From assembly GCF_900130125.1 (NCBI RefSeq), contig NZ_FQXY01000011.1, positions 682,001 through 746,000 on the forward strand: a DNA stretch of 64,000 nucleotides, given 5' to 3'. The notes under the pieces are model-generated. The model was not told where the DNA came from, ran no database searches, and saw only the letters and a program-made list of their open reading frames with translations. A program made the position numbers and the translations under genes. The stretch comes from Bacteroides congonensis (lineage in GTDB: Bacteria; Bacteroidota; Bacteroidia; Bacteroidales; Bacteroidaceae). Positions 43,248 to 52,605 of the stretch are shown in pieces (the stretch's first letter is position 1; each line of letters starts with the position of its first letter).

Positions 43248-44381
43248 ATGGACGGTATTTTAATAACAATACTTATAATCACCGGTTTCCTGATTTATAA
43301 GATGATTTCTTCGAGCAGGAAACAGGAGGGGTATAAAAGGTGGAAAGCGACAGCTAGTGGTGGGAAGGAAGAAAGTGCTTCCAAGTCTGAATCCGGGCAT
43401 GGCGCTTGGCTTCGACGAGCTTTAGGGGTTACCGCTCCGCAATCTCCGTATGTTCCTAAGTTTGATGATGAATCGGTCGTTTGGTGCGCCAGCCTGTTGG
43501 GTGTGGAAGCAAACAAACTGAAAGAAATACTTGAAAATATCCCTACCCATTACCATGAGTTTTGGGTGAGGAAAAGAAGGGGTGGATATCGTATGATTTC
43601 TGCTCCGCTCAAAGAACTCCAATCTATCCAAACAACTATTAACTCCCGAATCTTATCATCGGTGACTACCATCCATCCGGCAGCAGTCGGATTCCGATGC
43701 GGACGCTCGGTAGTTGACAATGCCAGTCCTCATTTGGGAAAGCGGTATGTGTTGAAAATGGATATTCATGATTTTTTCTTTTCTATACGAAGCCCGAGGG
43801 TGAAGGCGACATTCGAGAAGATGGGTTATCCGGCAAATGTGGCGAAAGTCTTTAGAACATTATGTTGCCTGCATAATAGTTTACCGCAGGGAGCTCCTAC
43901 GAGTCCTGCATTGAGTAATATTGTCGGCTATGAGATGGATAAGAAATTGGCGGCGTTGGCAGCAGAGTACGGGTTGACATATACCCGCTATGCCGATGAC
44001 CTGACTTTCTCGGGCGACGTGTTCCCGAAAGAACAGATAATCCCTCGGATTAAACAGATAATCCGTGACGAGAAGTTTGAACCGAATCATAAAAAGACCC
44101 GTTTCCTGCATGAGTATGACAGGAAGATTATCACAGGCGTATCTGTCAGCTCCGGTGTAAAGCTGACGATTCCTAAAACAAGAAAGCGGGAGATTCGGAA
44201 GAATGTCTATTTCATCCTGACAAAAGGATTGGTGGAACATCAACGTAGAATCGGTTCAAACGACCCTGCCTATCTGAAACGGCTGATCGGGGAACTTTGT
44301 TATTGGCGGTCGATAGAACCGGATAATACTTATGTATCCGATTCTATTATCGCCCTGAAGCGTCTGGAGAAACATTATTAA
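43248..44381 (+). CDS. Retron reverse transcriptase with N-terminal membrane anchor
   Basis: The 377-residue protein starts with a transmembrane helix (ILITILIITGFLIYKMI, about 4-20) and a charged linker (21-60), then a retron-type RT (about 65-377). Visible motifs: retron-specific NAxxH as N158-A-S-P-H162, palm Asp172 in KMDIHDFFFSI, QGAPTSP (214-220), catalytic Y248-A-D-D251, KTRFL (283-287), and the ITG (295-297) equivalent of the retron VTG motif. It reads the msd as template to make msDNA joined to the msr. No separate effector gene lies on this strand; the next gene is convergent. The membrane helix may be the effector or locate the complex. A DRT-type non-retron RT is excluded by the a1/a2 RNA. 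Confidence 0.93.
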   Translation: MDGILITILIITGFLIYKMISSSRKQEGYKRWKATASGGKEESASKSESGHGAWLRRALGVTAPQSPYVPKFDDESVVWCASLLGVEANKLKEILENIPTHYHEFWVRKRRGGYRMISAPLKELQSIQTTINSRILSSVTTIHPAAVGFRCGRSVVDNASPHLGKRYVLKMDIHDFFFSIRSPRVKATFEKMGYPANVAKVFRTLCCLHNSLPQGAPTSPALSNIVGYEMDKKLAALAAEYGLTYTRYADDLTFSGDVFPKEQIIPRIKQIIRDEKFEPNHKKTRFLHEYDRKIITGVSVSSGVKLTIPKTRKREIRKNVYFILTKGLVEHQRRIGSNDPAYLKRLIGELCYWRSIEPDNTYVSDSIIALKRLEKHY

Positions 44382-44390
44382 TCAGTCTTG

Positions 44391-44424
44391 AACGGTATTA
44401 ATTGGCAAACGGTATTAATTGGCA
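44391..44424. repeat. Perfect 17-bp tandem duplication at the convergent junction
   Basis: AACGGTATTAATTGGCA occurs twice without a gap (44391-44407 and 44408-44424), between the reverse transcriptase stop and the end of the helicase-nuclease gene. The second copy contains the stop codon and last codons of the latter. It looks like a scar of duplication at a join. Confidence 0.8.
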
Positions 44425-47400
44425 ATCGTTACCCGTCCATTTTCCATTTTTGCATAATTTCTTTTCACTGCTTCGCGGATACCTCTCCGCATGGCGGCAT
44501 CTATGGTCGAACCCATACGGGGGAAACCGAAAGTCTGTGCGCATGCTTTTATCAAATCTGCCATAGGCAGGCTGATGGAGTCGGTGAGTATCTGCTGGAT
44601 GGCGTTGGCTATTTCTTCAGGAGATATATCAGTCACATCCCGGTCGGAATCCGGTCGGTAAGCTAGATATGAACTGCACTGTTCTTTGTCTTTCCAACAA
44701 TAAACATATCCGTCGTGTTCTGTATTATATGTATTCAGTGCCTTAAACACAGTTTCTATATGTGCTTCTATCCGTGGCCCCAAACGGCTGATTCCCCATT
44801 CGGACAGAATCTTTTTGCAAAGCAGGGATTTGCTGACCGGAGCTTCGTTTTCTATTATTTTCTGTATTTGGGAAGTAAGGACTGGATAACTTTCCGGGAG
44901 AAAGAAATCTTCGGGCAGATATTTATCCGGAGTGACTTTGGTGGACTCATAATCCTGTAGTCTACTTGGGGCAACCAATGTGGAAACTGTTTGCTTTTCA
45001 GTAGCAGTCGGTGACGTTTTGAGAAGTAATGAGACTTCATTAGTACTCCTTTTGGGGGTTGAAGCAGGCTTCTCGTTTTGTTTTTCTTCCGTTATGGTTG
45101 CCGGAGTGGTATTTGTCTGCGCAGTATCAGTCTCCGCGTTTGCTTCGGATTCTTTCTTTCGAGAGATTGCCTGCTGTATGGATGCAATTACTTCATCCGG
45201 TTTTTCCCACCAGTCCATTGTCCATATACGACAGATAGTCCAGCCGAGTGCTTTCAGGACATTGTTTTGAACAATCTCCCGGTCGCGTGCAGTCTTGGTA
45301 CGCTGATAATTCTTTCCGTCACAGATAATGCCAAGTTGATAATTAGACCCGTTTTGAGTATCTACTATTCCTATGTCTATCTTATAACCGGAGCATCCGA
45401 TGTCGGTATGTACAGTATATCCCAGTGAACGCAATTTGTCAGCTATGATATTCTCGATAGAAGCTGATGTGTCCGATAGCGGATTAGCGGCACTGTTGAC
45501 TATATTTCTTGTCCCTTTTTCCGCATACTCAAGGAAGCGTTTCAGTCCGGCTACACCAATGGAAGAAGTCCGGTTCAAGTCTATCATGTCCGACCTTAAG
45601 GTAGAATAAATAATCATTTCATACCGGGCGCGGGAAACAGCCACATTCAGCCTTCTTTCTCCACCTGTCCGGTTTAGCGGGCCGAAGTTCATGCTGACAC
45701 GTCCTGTGGCGTCCGGGCCGTAACCCACGGAAAAGAGAATCACATCCCGTTCATCTCCCTGCACATTCTCCAGGTTCTTGATAAATAGCGGTTCTTCACA
45801 TTCCAAAGCCAGAGTTTCCAGTTCGGGGTGGAAGATAAAGAGGTCGGATAATAAATCTTCTATTAAGGCTTGCTGAACAATACTGAAAGTAACAACGCCA
45901 ATACTCTTCTTTCTTAATTCCTCGCTTCTCAACCTTCTTTCTATTTCATCGACCACCGCTTGCGCTTCGGCTTGATTCTGACGGGATTTACCTTTGTCAT
46001 AATACCCGTTGATAGACACCAGCCTTACCTTGGATTCAATATTATCGGGCGACGGGAAAGTCATCAGTTTATTGTCGTAGTACTCGGAGTTACTGAAAGC
46101 GATAAGACTCTCGTGCTTGCTTCGATAATGCCACAATAAATACTTCGATGGAATAGACAAAGCAAGACAGTCATCAAGAATACTTTCCAAATCTTCCATC
46201 TCGATATTATCTTCGTCAACGGTATTGACAGAGAAAAAGTTGGTAGGCGGCATCTGTTTCGGGTCGCCTACAATAATCACATTGTTACCCCGGGCAATGG
46301 CGCCTACGGCTTCATAAGTCGGCATCTGCGATGCTTCGTCAAAGACTATCAGGTCAAATTTATCCGCGTCCGTATCAATGAACTGAGCTACGGAAAGCGG
46401 ACTCATCAACATACACGGACACATACGCGACAGCAAAGTCGGAATTTGGTCGAACAACTTACGGATGGATATGCCACGGGCATTGTTCCGGATGTTCTTT
46501 CGGAGTATGCCGACTTCGGAGCTTTGAATGGCTTCGTGAGTAAAAGATGGAATGTTGGAAGCCAACCTGGCAAATAATTCCTTCTTGGTGGTTTCTTCGA
46601 ATTGAGTCGATATTTGTTTGTACTTCGCTATTATATCATTGAATATCTTGCCGTTGAACAACTCCAGGGTTGGCTCCTTGGGAATGATATACTGAATAGC
46701 GCTCTGGTAAAAACTTCTATAAAAGCTGTCAGCAAGTTGGGAAGTAGGAATATTCTTCTCCTTATATTCCGTTGCGATAAATCCGATGTTAAGTTTATCC
46801 AGCGTCCGGTAGGTTTGCAGCCATTGATACCAGTCCTTGAGTTTATCCAGATTTTCTTTCCACGTTTGAGCTTTTGATATGCCTGTATGAATCCAGTCAG
46901 CCGAATTGATATAGAGTTCCGCTATGGATATGCCCAACGTTTCGGAAAGCCTGTGCTCTATATTCGCGAGTGTATCCGAATACTGATAGATTTCATTGAG
47001 AGACTGGGCATGAATATCTCTGAATGTCTGTATGCCTTCAGCCAGTTGTGTAGACAGATTCTGTTTGATTTGTGAAACTTTGGCTATGTCTTTCGAATAG
47101 TTCAGCAGATGCGAATGTAAGGAAATCATGTCATTGATAATCTGCTCAATGGTCTTCCAGTCTTCATTCTTTCCGAATCGTCCGAACAGGGACGGCAGTT
47201 GGCTTGCATATTTCTGAACGGCTTTGTTCTCTTCCTGATATTGAATAATCTGATGAAGTAAAGGTTGGATAGCATCCGGTTCAATGGCTTTCAGGGCATA
47301 GATATGGAGAGCCTTCTTTATTTTTCTCTGTCCGAAATATCTCGGAAGAAACCATTGGGCGGATATCCGGTTCCATTCGGCTAACATGTTCCCGGCATCC

Positions 47401-50318
47401 ACTTGCAGGATTTCTTTTGTAAATCCAGTTTCGATAGCTTTTCTTGATTCGTCACGTTTACGACCATGATTCACTACTTCACGATATTCATCAAGAGTTT
47501 CATTCAACAATGGCAGAGTCAATAAACCGGGAGTAAGTTCGGGAATATCGAGTATTCTTCGGATAATATTCGCAATCGTCTGAAAGTCTGTACGTGTGGG
47601 ATGCATCTCCGTATCTTTCAGAAGCGCGGATAATGTAACCAGTTTCTGTTGGATAGCCTTCAGCAAGTCGATAAATTCGGTGAGCGTTCGGGCGGCTTCG
47701 TCTTTTACGGCAGATGAATATTCTGTAATGAAGATACCCGTCAACGGGTGTTGATGCGGATGCCCGCACGCATTGGCCGTTCTTACCAAAGATTCAACGG
47801 CATCTTCCCATTGCGAAAACGTATCTTTATCCAATTTCTCCAGATAGCCTTGAGGAATATTGAAACAAGGCTCGGCATCCAACGATTGATAATGAATAAT
47901 CGCATCGTATAATGAAACTCCGAACGGGTACTCTTTATGCAGAGCTTCGATATATTTATTCAATTCCGCCCGCAGGTTCAACAAGCGTTCCGCTTCCTTC
48001 TTGAATTCTTCGGGTGGCGTTTTCCTGATAATTTCAGTCGTCTCTTTCAGTTGTGAGATGACTGCGGATTTCTTTGTCTTATTGGAATGAATTTCCAGGC
48101 AGAACGGAGCAAGACCAATGGCAGCCAGTCTGTTTTGGACAACGGAAAGGGCAGCCATCTTTTCCGCTACAAACAATACCCGTTTTCCTTTATAAAGAGC
48201 ATTGGCGATAATATTGGTAATCGTTTGCGACTTTCCTGTTCCCGGTGGGCCGTGCAGGATAAATGTCTTGTCGTGTACCGCTTCGTATATGGCTTCCAGT
48301 TGCGAAGAATCGGCGATGATAGGCAGTACAATATCGGCAGGAGACAGTTGCTTGTCCATGTAGGTAGCATCTATTTCTTCCGTGGTGGCTTCCCATTCAA
48401 TCTTTCCGTTGATGAGGCTCGATACGATTTTATTCTGAACCAGTTTGTGGGCATTATTATGAATGTCATTCCACATGATAAACTTATTGAAAGAAAAGAT
48501 GCCAAGGATAGCTTGTTCTTCAACGTCCCATTTGCGCTGGTTCTTGATGCTGTTTCGGATGATAGAGTAGATTAATTTCACGTTTACGCCACTTTCATCG
48601 GAAGGCAATGGGTCTAATCCGGGCACGCTGATTCCAAAGTTTTGGCGGAGCATCTCCAGTAAAGTAATATTCATCATTGTCTCCTCTTCACGGGAACGGA
48701 TTACATATCCCTTAGCTGCTGATTTGCGGATGATTTCGACCGGTAGTAATAGTATTGGCGCATAGCGGGGACGTTCGCTGGAAGGAGTCTCATACCATTT
48801 CAGCAATCCAAGGGCAAGATACAGCGTATTAGCTCCATTCTCCTCGATAGATGTACGCGAAGAACGGTAGAGATGAGTCAATGCTTTGCCTAAATCATTC
48901 TCGGACAAGTAAAAACGTAACCTTTTCTGTGAAAGTTCCGAATTGACGAAATCGACTATCGGATTGGATTCGGGAACGGATGAATAGATACCGAACTCCA
49001 TAGCCGGACTTTCCCAACCGACAGGGTGGTGAAGGATACGGAACTCTTCTCCTTCGGCCAAAGCATCTTCCAGACAGGCGAGATTTGCCGGAATAAGTTG
49101 GAGTGTATTTTTAGTAATACGGATGTTCAGCAGATTATTGCGCAGGCTTAAATCGAGCAAACGTCTTTCCCACAATAGCTGTTTGGTAATGACAGTCTGC
49201 GTTTCGGTGCCCGATAAATCATAAGGATTAATACTTTGCGGGGTGACATGTACTGTATTCTTTGGGACAACAGGTTCATTCTCTTCTATTTCCCATGTCT
49301 GTCCATGCAATATGCGTTGAGGGATGGGACGAATCCCCGAATGTCTTGCTCTCTTCACATCTATCGCAAGCATGAAATAACTTCCGTCCGTCAGCTTGCC
49401 GTTCGCTTTCTTCACGGCATTGTCGAAGTCGGACTGGTGTCCCATGTTCATGCAGGTCGTCTCCACCAAAGTGATGTCGTAGATTCCTTCGGCCGTTCTT
49501 TTGGTTAATAAAGAAACGTCGTCCACGGTGGGATCGGGAAACGTTTCCGGCACTAGCCACGCTCCTGCGAAAGCGTGCCCTTGAGTGATGATGATAAGCG
49601 GGTTCAGCCCGATAGCTTCCAGGCACGAAGCATAGAGCAGGGACATATCGAGACAAGTTCCCAATTTCTGAGCCATCACGGAGTCAGCCAGCCGGACACG
49701 TTGCCCGTATTCTTCGAAGCTAGCGGGAATGGTACTGTATATAATCTGCTGTTCGGAGATGGCGGTATAAATGGCAGCCATCTGCTTTCTCACCCTGTCC
49801 GGGTTGCGGCTCTGATATTCGTCGAGAGACGGGCTGTCTGTCCATTGCCCCAAAATAGCGGCTGCCCTTTTTATAATAGGTAAGATGGCGGTGTGATTGG
49901 GAGTGATAAAGGCAGCCAGCATTTCAGGAAGCACATTGAGGCCGCCCCATTGGTCATAAGCCAAAATGTCGATAGGGTAGGTCTGCGTAAATATCAGCGA
50001 TGCTTCGGAAGTGATTTCTATCTTCAGGTTGCCGGACAAACGCTCGGTTAGTTGCGTGAAGTAATTGGCCGATAACGTGAGAGAAAGGGGCTGCAAAGAT
50101 ACCGTGCCATGTGCCGGAATCAGCTCGATAACTGTCGGGACAGCATTGCCGAAAGCGGGTTCAGCCGTGATTTGTACTTGTATGTCCTTTAGCGGGGCAG
50201 ATGTTGCGTTCTCTATAGAAAGCTGATGAATGACCGGTGCACTGTTTTGTTGTATCGCAAAATTAATGAGCGGCAAATAGCTGAACTGTACCTTGACTTT
50301 GTCCAATCTCTCGTCCAT
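44415..50318 (-). CDS. Giant DUF4011-helicase-nuclease (Hhe-like) anti-phage candidate
   Basis: Start taken at MDERLDKVKVQF; an ATG 19 codons upstream would add a hydrophobic stretch. About 1,967 residues. N-terminal beta domain; transglutaminase-like domain with C222 (GTCLDMSLLYASC) and H248 (GHAFAGAWL); DUF4011 region (ERRLLDLSLRNNLLNI); an SF1 helicase split by a long helical insert, Walker A HGPPGTGKSQT (K696) and Walker B IVFDEASQMP (D1327-E1328), with RLNVAVSRARYEM near the end; a Vsr/MTES_1575-like nuclease (D1648 in KIDIGIV, D1667-G-K1669 in CDGKNY); and C-terminal DUF3320 winged-helix repeats. This order matches single-gene Hhe-type defence proteins. It should bind and cut invading DNA using ATP. 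It converges with the retron. Confidence 0.85.
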   Translation of the reverse strand: MDERLDKVKVQFSYLPLINFAIQQNSAPVIHQLSIENATSAPLKDIQVQITAEPAFGNAVPTVIELIPAHGTVSLQPLSLTLSANYFTQLTERLSGNLKIEITSEASLIFTQTYPIDILAYDQWGGLNVLPEMLAAFITPNHTAILPIIKRAAAILGQWTDSPSLDEYQSRNPDRVRKQMAAIYTAISEQQIIYSTIPASFEEYGQRVRLADSVMAQKLGTCLDMSLLYASCLEAIGLNPLIIITQGHAFAGAWLVPETFPDPTVDDVSLLTKRTAEGIYDITLVETTCMNMGHQSDFDNAVKKANGKLTDGSYFMLAIDVKRARHSGIRPIPQRILHGQTWEIEENEPVVPKNTVHVTPQSINPYDLSGTETQTVITKQLLWERRLLDLSLRNNLLNIRITKNTLQLIPANLACLEDALAEGEEFRILHHPVGWESPAMEFGIYSSVPESNPIVDFVNSELSQKRLRFYLSENDLGKALTHLYRSSRTSIEENGANTLYLALGLLKWYETPSSERPRYAPILLLPVEIIRKSAAKGYVIRSREEETMMNITLLEMLRQNFGISVPGLDPLPSDESGVNVKLIYSIIRNSIKNQRKWDVEEQAILGIFSFNKFIMWNDIHNNAHKLVQNKIVSSLINGKIEWEATTEEIDATYMDKQLSPADIVLPIIADSSQLEAIYEAVHDKTFILHGPPGTGKSQTITNIIANALYKGKRVLFVAEKMAALSVVQNRLAAIGLAPFCLEIHSNKTKKSAVISQLKETTEIIRKTPPEEFKKEAERLLNLRAELNKYIEALHKEYPFGVSLYDAIIHYQSLDAEPCFNIPQGYLEKLDKDTFSQWEDAVESLVRTANACGHPHQHPLTGIFITEYSSAVKDEAARTLTEFIDLLKAIQQKLVTLSALLKDTEMHPTRTDFQTIANIIRRILDIPELTPGLLTLPLLNETLDEYREVVNHGRKRDESRKAIETGFTKEILQVDAGNMLAEWNRISAQWFLPRYFGQRKIKKALHIYALKAIEPDAIQPLLHQIIQYQEENKAVQKYASQLPSLFGRFGKNEDWKTIEQIINDMISLHSHLLNYSKDIAKVSQIKQNLSTQLAEGIQTFRDIHAQSLNEIYQYSDTLANIEHRLSETLGISIAELYINSADWIHTGISKAQTWKENLDKLKDWYQWLQTYRTLDKLNIGFIATEYKEKNIPTSQLADSFYRSFYQSAIQYIIPKEPTLELFNGKIFNDIIAKYKQISTQFEETTKKELFARLASNIPSFTHEAIQSSEVGILRKNIRNNARGISIRKLFDQIPTLLSRMCPCMLMSPLSVAQFIDTDADKFDLIVFDEASQMPTYEAVGAIARGNNVIIVGDPKQMPPTNFFSVNTVDEDNIEMEDLESILDDCLALSIPSKYLLWHYRSKHESLIAFSNSEYYDNKLMTFPSPDNIESKVRLVSINGYYDKGKSRQNQAEAQAVVDEIERRLRSEELRKKSIGVVTFSIVQQALIEDLLSDLFIFHPELETLALECEEPLFIKNLENVQGDERDVILFSVGYGPDATGRVSMNFGPLNRTGGERRLNVAVSRARYEMIIYSTLRSDMIDLNRTSSIGVAGLKRFLEYAEKGTRNIVNSAANPLSDTSASIENIIADKLRSLGYTVHTDIGCSGYKIDIGIVDTQNGSNYQLGIICDGKNYQRTKTARDREIVQNNVLKALGWTICRIWTMDWWEKPDEVIASIQQAISRKKESEANAETDTAQTNTTPATITEEKQNEKPASTPKRSTNEVSLLLKTSPTATEKQTVSTLVAPSRLQDYESTKVTPDKYLPEDFFLPESYPVLTSQIQKIIENEAPVSKSLLCKKILSEWGISRLGPRIEAHIETVFKALNTYNTEHDGYVYCWKDKEQCSSYLAYRPDSDRDVTDISPEEIANAIQQILTDSISLPMADLIKACAQTFGFPRMGSTIDAAMRRGIREAVKRNYAKMENGRVTIAN

Positions 50319-50393
50319 GGCAAAAACTGTATATATTAAGACTTGCAATATTACAAAAAATACGGATACAAGCATCTTTTATTCAGCCATTCT

Positions 50394-50424
50394 TTTGTCA
50401 ATCAAGAAAATATTTCTACCTTTG
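50394..50424 (+). promoter_or_regulatory. Canonical promoter of rpsA
   Basis: TTTG (50394-50397), 19-base spacer, TACCTTTG (50417-50424), both exact. The leader to the rpsA ATG is about 55 nt and is AT-rich. Confidence 0.8.
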
Positions 50425-50486
50425 CGCCCGATTTAGAGATAATATAATGTCTTATTTAATTAAAGTATTAAACAATTTATTTATTA

Positions 50487-52283
50487 ATGGAAAACTTAAA
50501 GAACGTAGCTCCTATTGAAGACTTCAACTGGGATGCTTATGAAAACGGCGAAGCGGTAACAAGCGCAAGCCACGAAGAATTAGAAAAAGCTTACGACGGT
50601 ACGCTTAACAAAGTTAACGACCGTGAGGTTGTTGACGGAACCGTAATCGCAATGAACAAGCGTGAAGTAGTTGTGAACATCGGTTACAAATCAGACGGTA
50701 TCATCCCTTTGAATGAATTCCGTTACAATCCTGACCTGAAAGTAGGTGATACAGTAGAAGTGTATATCGAAAATCAGGAAGACAAAAAAGGACAACTCGT
50801 TCTGTCACACAGAAAAGCCCGCGCTACTCGTTCTTGGGATCGCGTGAATGCTGCTCTGGAAAATGAAGAAATTATCAAGGGTTACATCAAGTGCCGCACT
50901 AAGGGTGGTATGATCGTTGACGTATTCGGAATCGAAGCATTCTTGCCGGGTTCTCAGATTGACGTTAAACCGATCCGCGACTATGATGTATTCGTTGGCA
51001 AAACTATGGAATTCAAAGTGGTTAAAATCAACCAGGAATTCAAAAACGTTGTTGTATCTCACAAAGCTCTTATCGAAGCTGAACTGGAACAACAGAAGAA
51101 AGAAATTATCGGTAAACTTGAAAAAGGACAAGTTCTCGAAGGAACTGTTAAAAATATCACATCTTACGGTGTATTCATCGACCTTGGTGGCGTAGACGGT
51201 TTGATTCACATCACTGACCTTTCTTGGGGACGCGTTAGCGATCCGAAAGAAGTTGTTGAGCTGGATCAGAAACTTAACGTTGTTATCCTTGACTTCGATG
51301 ACGAAAAGAAACGTATCGCTCTTGGTCTGAAACAACTGACTCCGCACCCATGGGATGCTCTTGATACAGAGTTGAAGGTTGGTGACAAAGTAAACGGTAA
51401 AGTTGTCGTTATGGCTGACTACGGTGCATTCATCGAAATCGCTGCCGGCGTAGAAGGTTTGATCCACGTTTCAGAAATGTCTTGGAGCCAGCACCTGCGT
51501 TCTGCACAGGATTTCATGAAGGTAGGCGACGAAGTGGAAGCTGTTGTTCTTACACTTGACCGCGAAGAACGTAAAATGTCTTTGGGTATCAAGCAACTGA
51601 AACAAGACCCATGGGAAACTATCGAAGAGAAGTATCCTGTAGGTTCCAAGCATACTGCAAAAGTTCGTAACTTCACTAACTTCGGTGTATTCGTAGAAAT
51701 CGAAGAAGGTGTAGACGGTTTGATCCACATCTCTGACCTTTCTTGGACTAAGAAGGTGAAACACCCGTCAGAATTTACTCAGATTGGTGCTGACATCGAA
51801 GTTCAGGTACTCGAAATCGACAAAGAAAACCGTCGTTTGAGCCTTGGTCACAAACAACTCGAAGAAAATCCTTGGGATGTATTCGAAACTGTATTTACAG
51901 TAGGTTCTGTACACGAAGGTACTATCATCGAAATGTTGGATAAGGGTGCTGTTGTAGCTCTTCCTTACGGTGTAGAAGGTTTCGCAACTCCGAAACACCT
52001 TGTAAAAGAAGACGGTTCACAAGCTCAGTTGGATGAAAAACTTGAATTCAAAGTGATCGAGTTCAACAAGGACGCTAAGAGAATCATCCTGTCTCACAGC
52101 CGTATTTTCGAAGATGTTGCTAAAGCTGAAGAAAGAGCTGAAAAGAAAGCTGCTTCCGGTGCTAAGAAGACATCTGGTAAGAGAGAAGATTCTCCGATGA
52201 TTCAAAACCAGGCTGCTTCAACTACGCTGGGCGACATCGACGCTCTTGCTGCATTGAAAGAACAGTTGGAAGGAAAGAAATAA
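50487..52283 (+). CDS. rpsA: 30S ribosomal protein S1
   Basis: A 598-residue protein built of consecutive S1/OB-fold repeats; at least five are clear by their recurring GVFI/FVE(I/L)..GVDGLIHISDLSW segments (GVFIDLGGVDGLIH; GAFIEIAAGVEGLIH; GVFVEIEEGVDGLIH; GAVVALPYGVEGF). The C-terminal tail is Lys/Ala-rich and low complexity. S1 helps bring mRNA to the 30S subunit and matters in Bacteroidota, where Shine-Dalgarno sites are weak. Codon use is strongly biased as in highly expressed genes. A strong terminator follows 25 bp on. Confidence 0.97.
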   Translation: MENLKNVAPIEDFNWDAYENGEAVTSASHEELEKAYDGTLNKVNDREVVDGTVIAMNKREVVVNIGYKSDGIIPLNEFRYNPDLKVGDTVEVYIENQEDKKGQLVLSHRKARATRSWDRVNAALENEEIIKGYIKCRTKGGMIVDVFGIEAFLPGSQIDVKPIRDYDVFVGKTMEFKVVKINQEFKNVVVSHKALIEAELEQQKKEIIGKLEKGQVLEGTVKNITSYGVFIDLGGVDGLIHITDLSWGRVSDPKEVVELDQKLNVVILDFDDEKKRIALGLKQLTPHPWDALDTELKVGDKVNGKVVVMADYGAFIEIAAGVEGLIHVSEMSWSQHLRSAQDFMKVGDEVEAVVLTLDREERKMSLGIKQLKQDPWETIEEKYPVGSKHTAKVRNFTNFGVFVEIEEGVDGLIHISDLSWTKKVKHPSEFTQIGADIEVQVLEIDKENRRLSLGHKQLEENPWDVFETVFTVGSVHEGTIIEMLDKGAVVALPYGVEGFATPKHLVKEDGSQAQLDEKLEFKVIEFNKDAKRIILSHSRIFEDVAKAEERAEKKAASGAKKTSGKREDSPMIQNQAASTTLGDIDALAALKEQLEGKK

Positions 52284-52307
52284 TCTGAACAGAATATTTC
52301 CAGTAAA

Positions 52308-52337
52308 GGCGCTCCCGTTTGGGGGCGTCTTTTTTTG
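52308..52337 (+). terminator. Terminator of rpsA
   Basis: GGCGCTCCC (52308-52316), loop GTTT, GGGGGCGTC (52321-52329), followed by eight T (52330-52337). The stem has G-U pairs but is GC-rich. Confidence 0.85.
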
Positions 52338-52368
52338 TGTTCGGTTACGGTTATAAATGGGAATTTAA

Positions 52369-52476
52369 TTTAGACATAAGAACAAAAGAACATAAAGGCT
52401 GCGCTTGGAAAATTATTTCTGCTGGTCATTAAACTACTACTGTTTCATCTTTTGTTCTTATGTTCTTCTGTCTAAA
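52369..52476. repeat. Imperfect inverted repeat with AAGAACA units
   Basis: 52369-52395 pairs with 52450-52476 over 27 positions with three mismatches; each arm holds repeated AAGAACA-like units, and an offset pairing of 14 bp (CATAAGAACAAAAG with CTTTTGTTCTTATG) is perfect. The 53-base middle has no gene. The following stretch to 52590 is AT-rich with no supported feature until the rnz promoter. It looks like an extragenic repeat element. Confidence 0.6.
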
Positions 52477-52591
52477 AAGAAATTATCATTTTATTATGAT
52501 ATCATTTAGTTCTATTGTCAATCTGTATTAATCAGTGTAATCCGTGGTGAAATATTTCCTATTCTTTTGCCGGATTAAATTTGAAATGCTT

Positions 52592-52599
52592 TATCTTTG
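52592..52599 (+). promoter_or_regulatory. -7 box of the rnz operon, near-leaderless
   Basis: TATCTTTG is an exact -7 box, with TTTG 22 bases upstream (slightly long). The ATG is just 6 bases after the box, so the mRNA is probably leaderless. Confidence 0.5.
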
Positions 52600-52605
52600 C
52601 ATACC

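Noticed and set aside
43248..44381. Group II intron or DRT-type reverse transcriptase
   Set aside because: No maturase domain or intron RNA; the NAxxH and ITG motifs and the a1/a2 RNA fit a retron.
50319..50375. N-terminal hydrophobic extension of the helicase-nuclease
   Set aside because: The start would place a signal-like helix on a cytoplasmic DNA enzyme; the downstream ATG begins at a normal soluble N-terminus.
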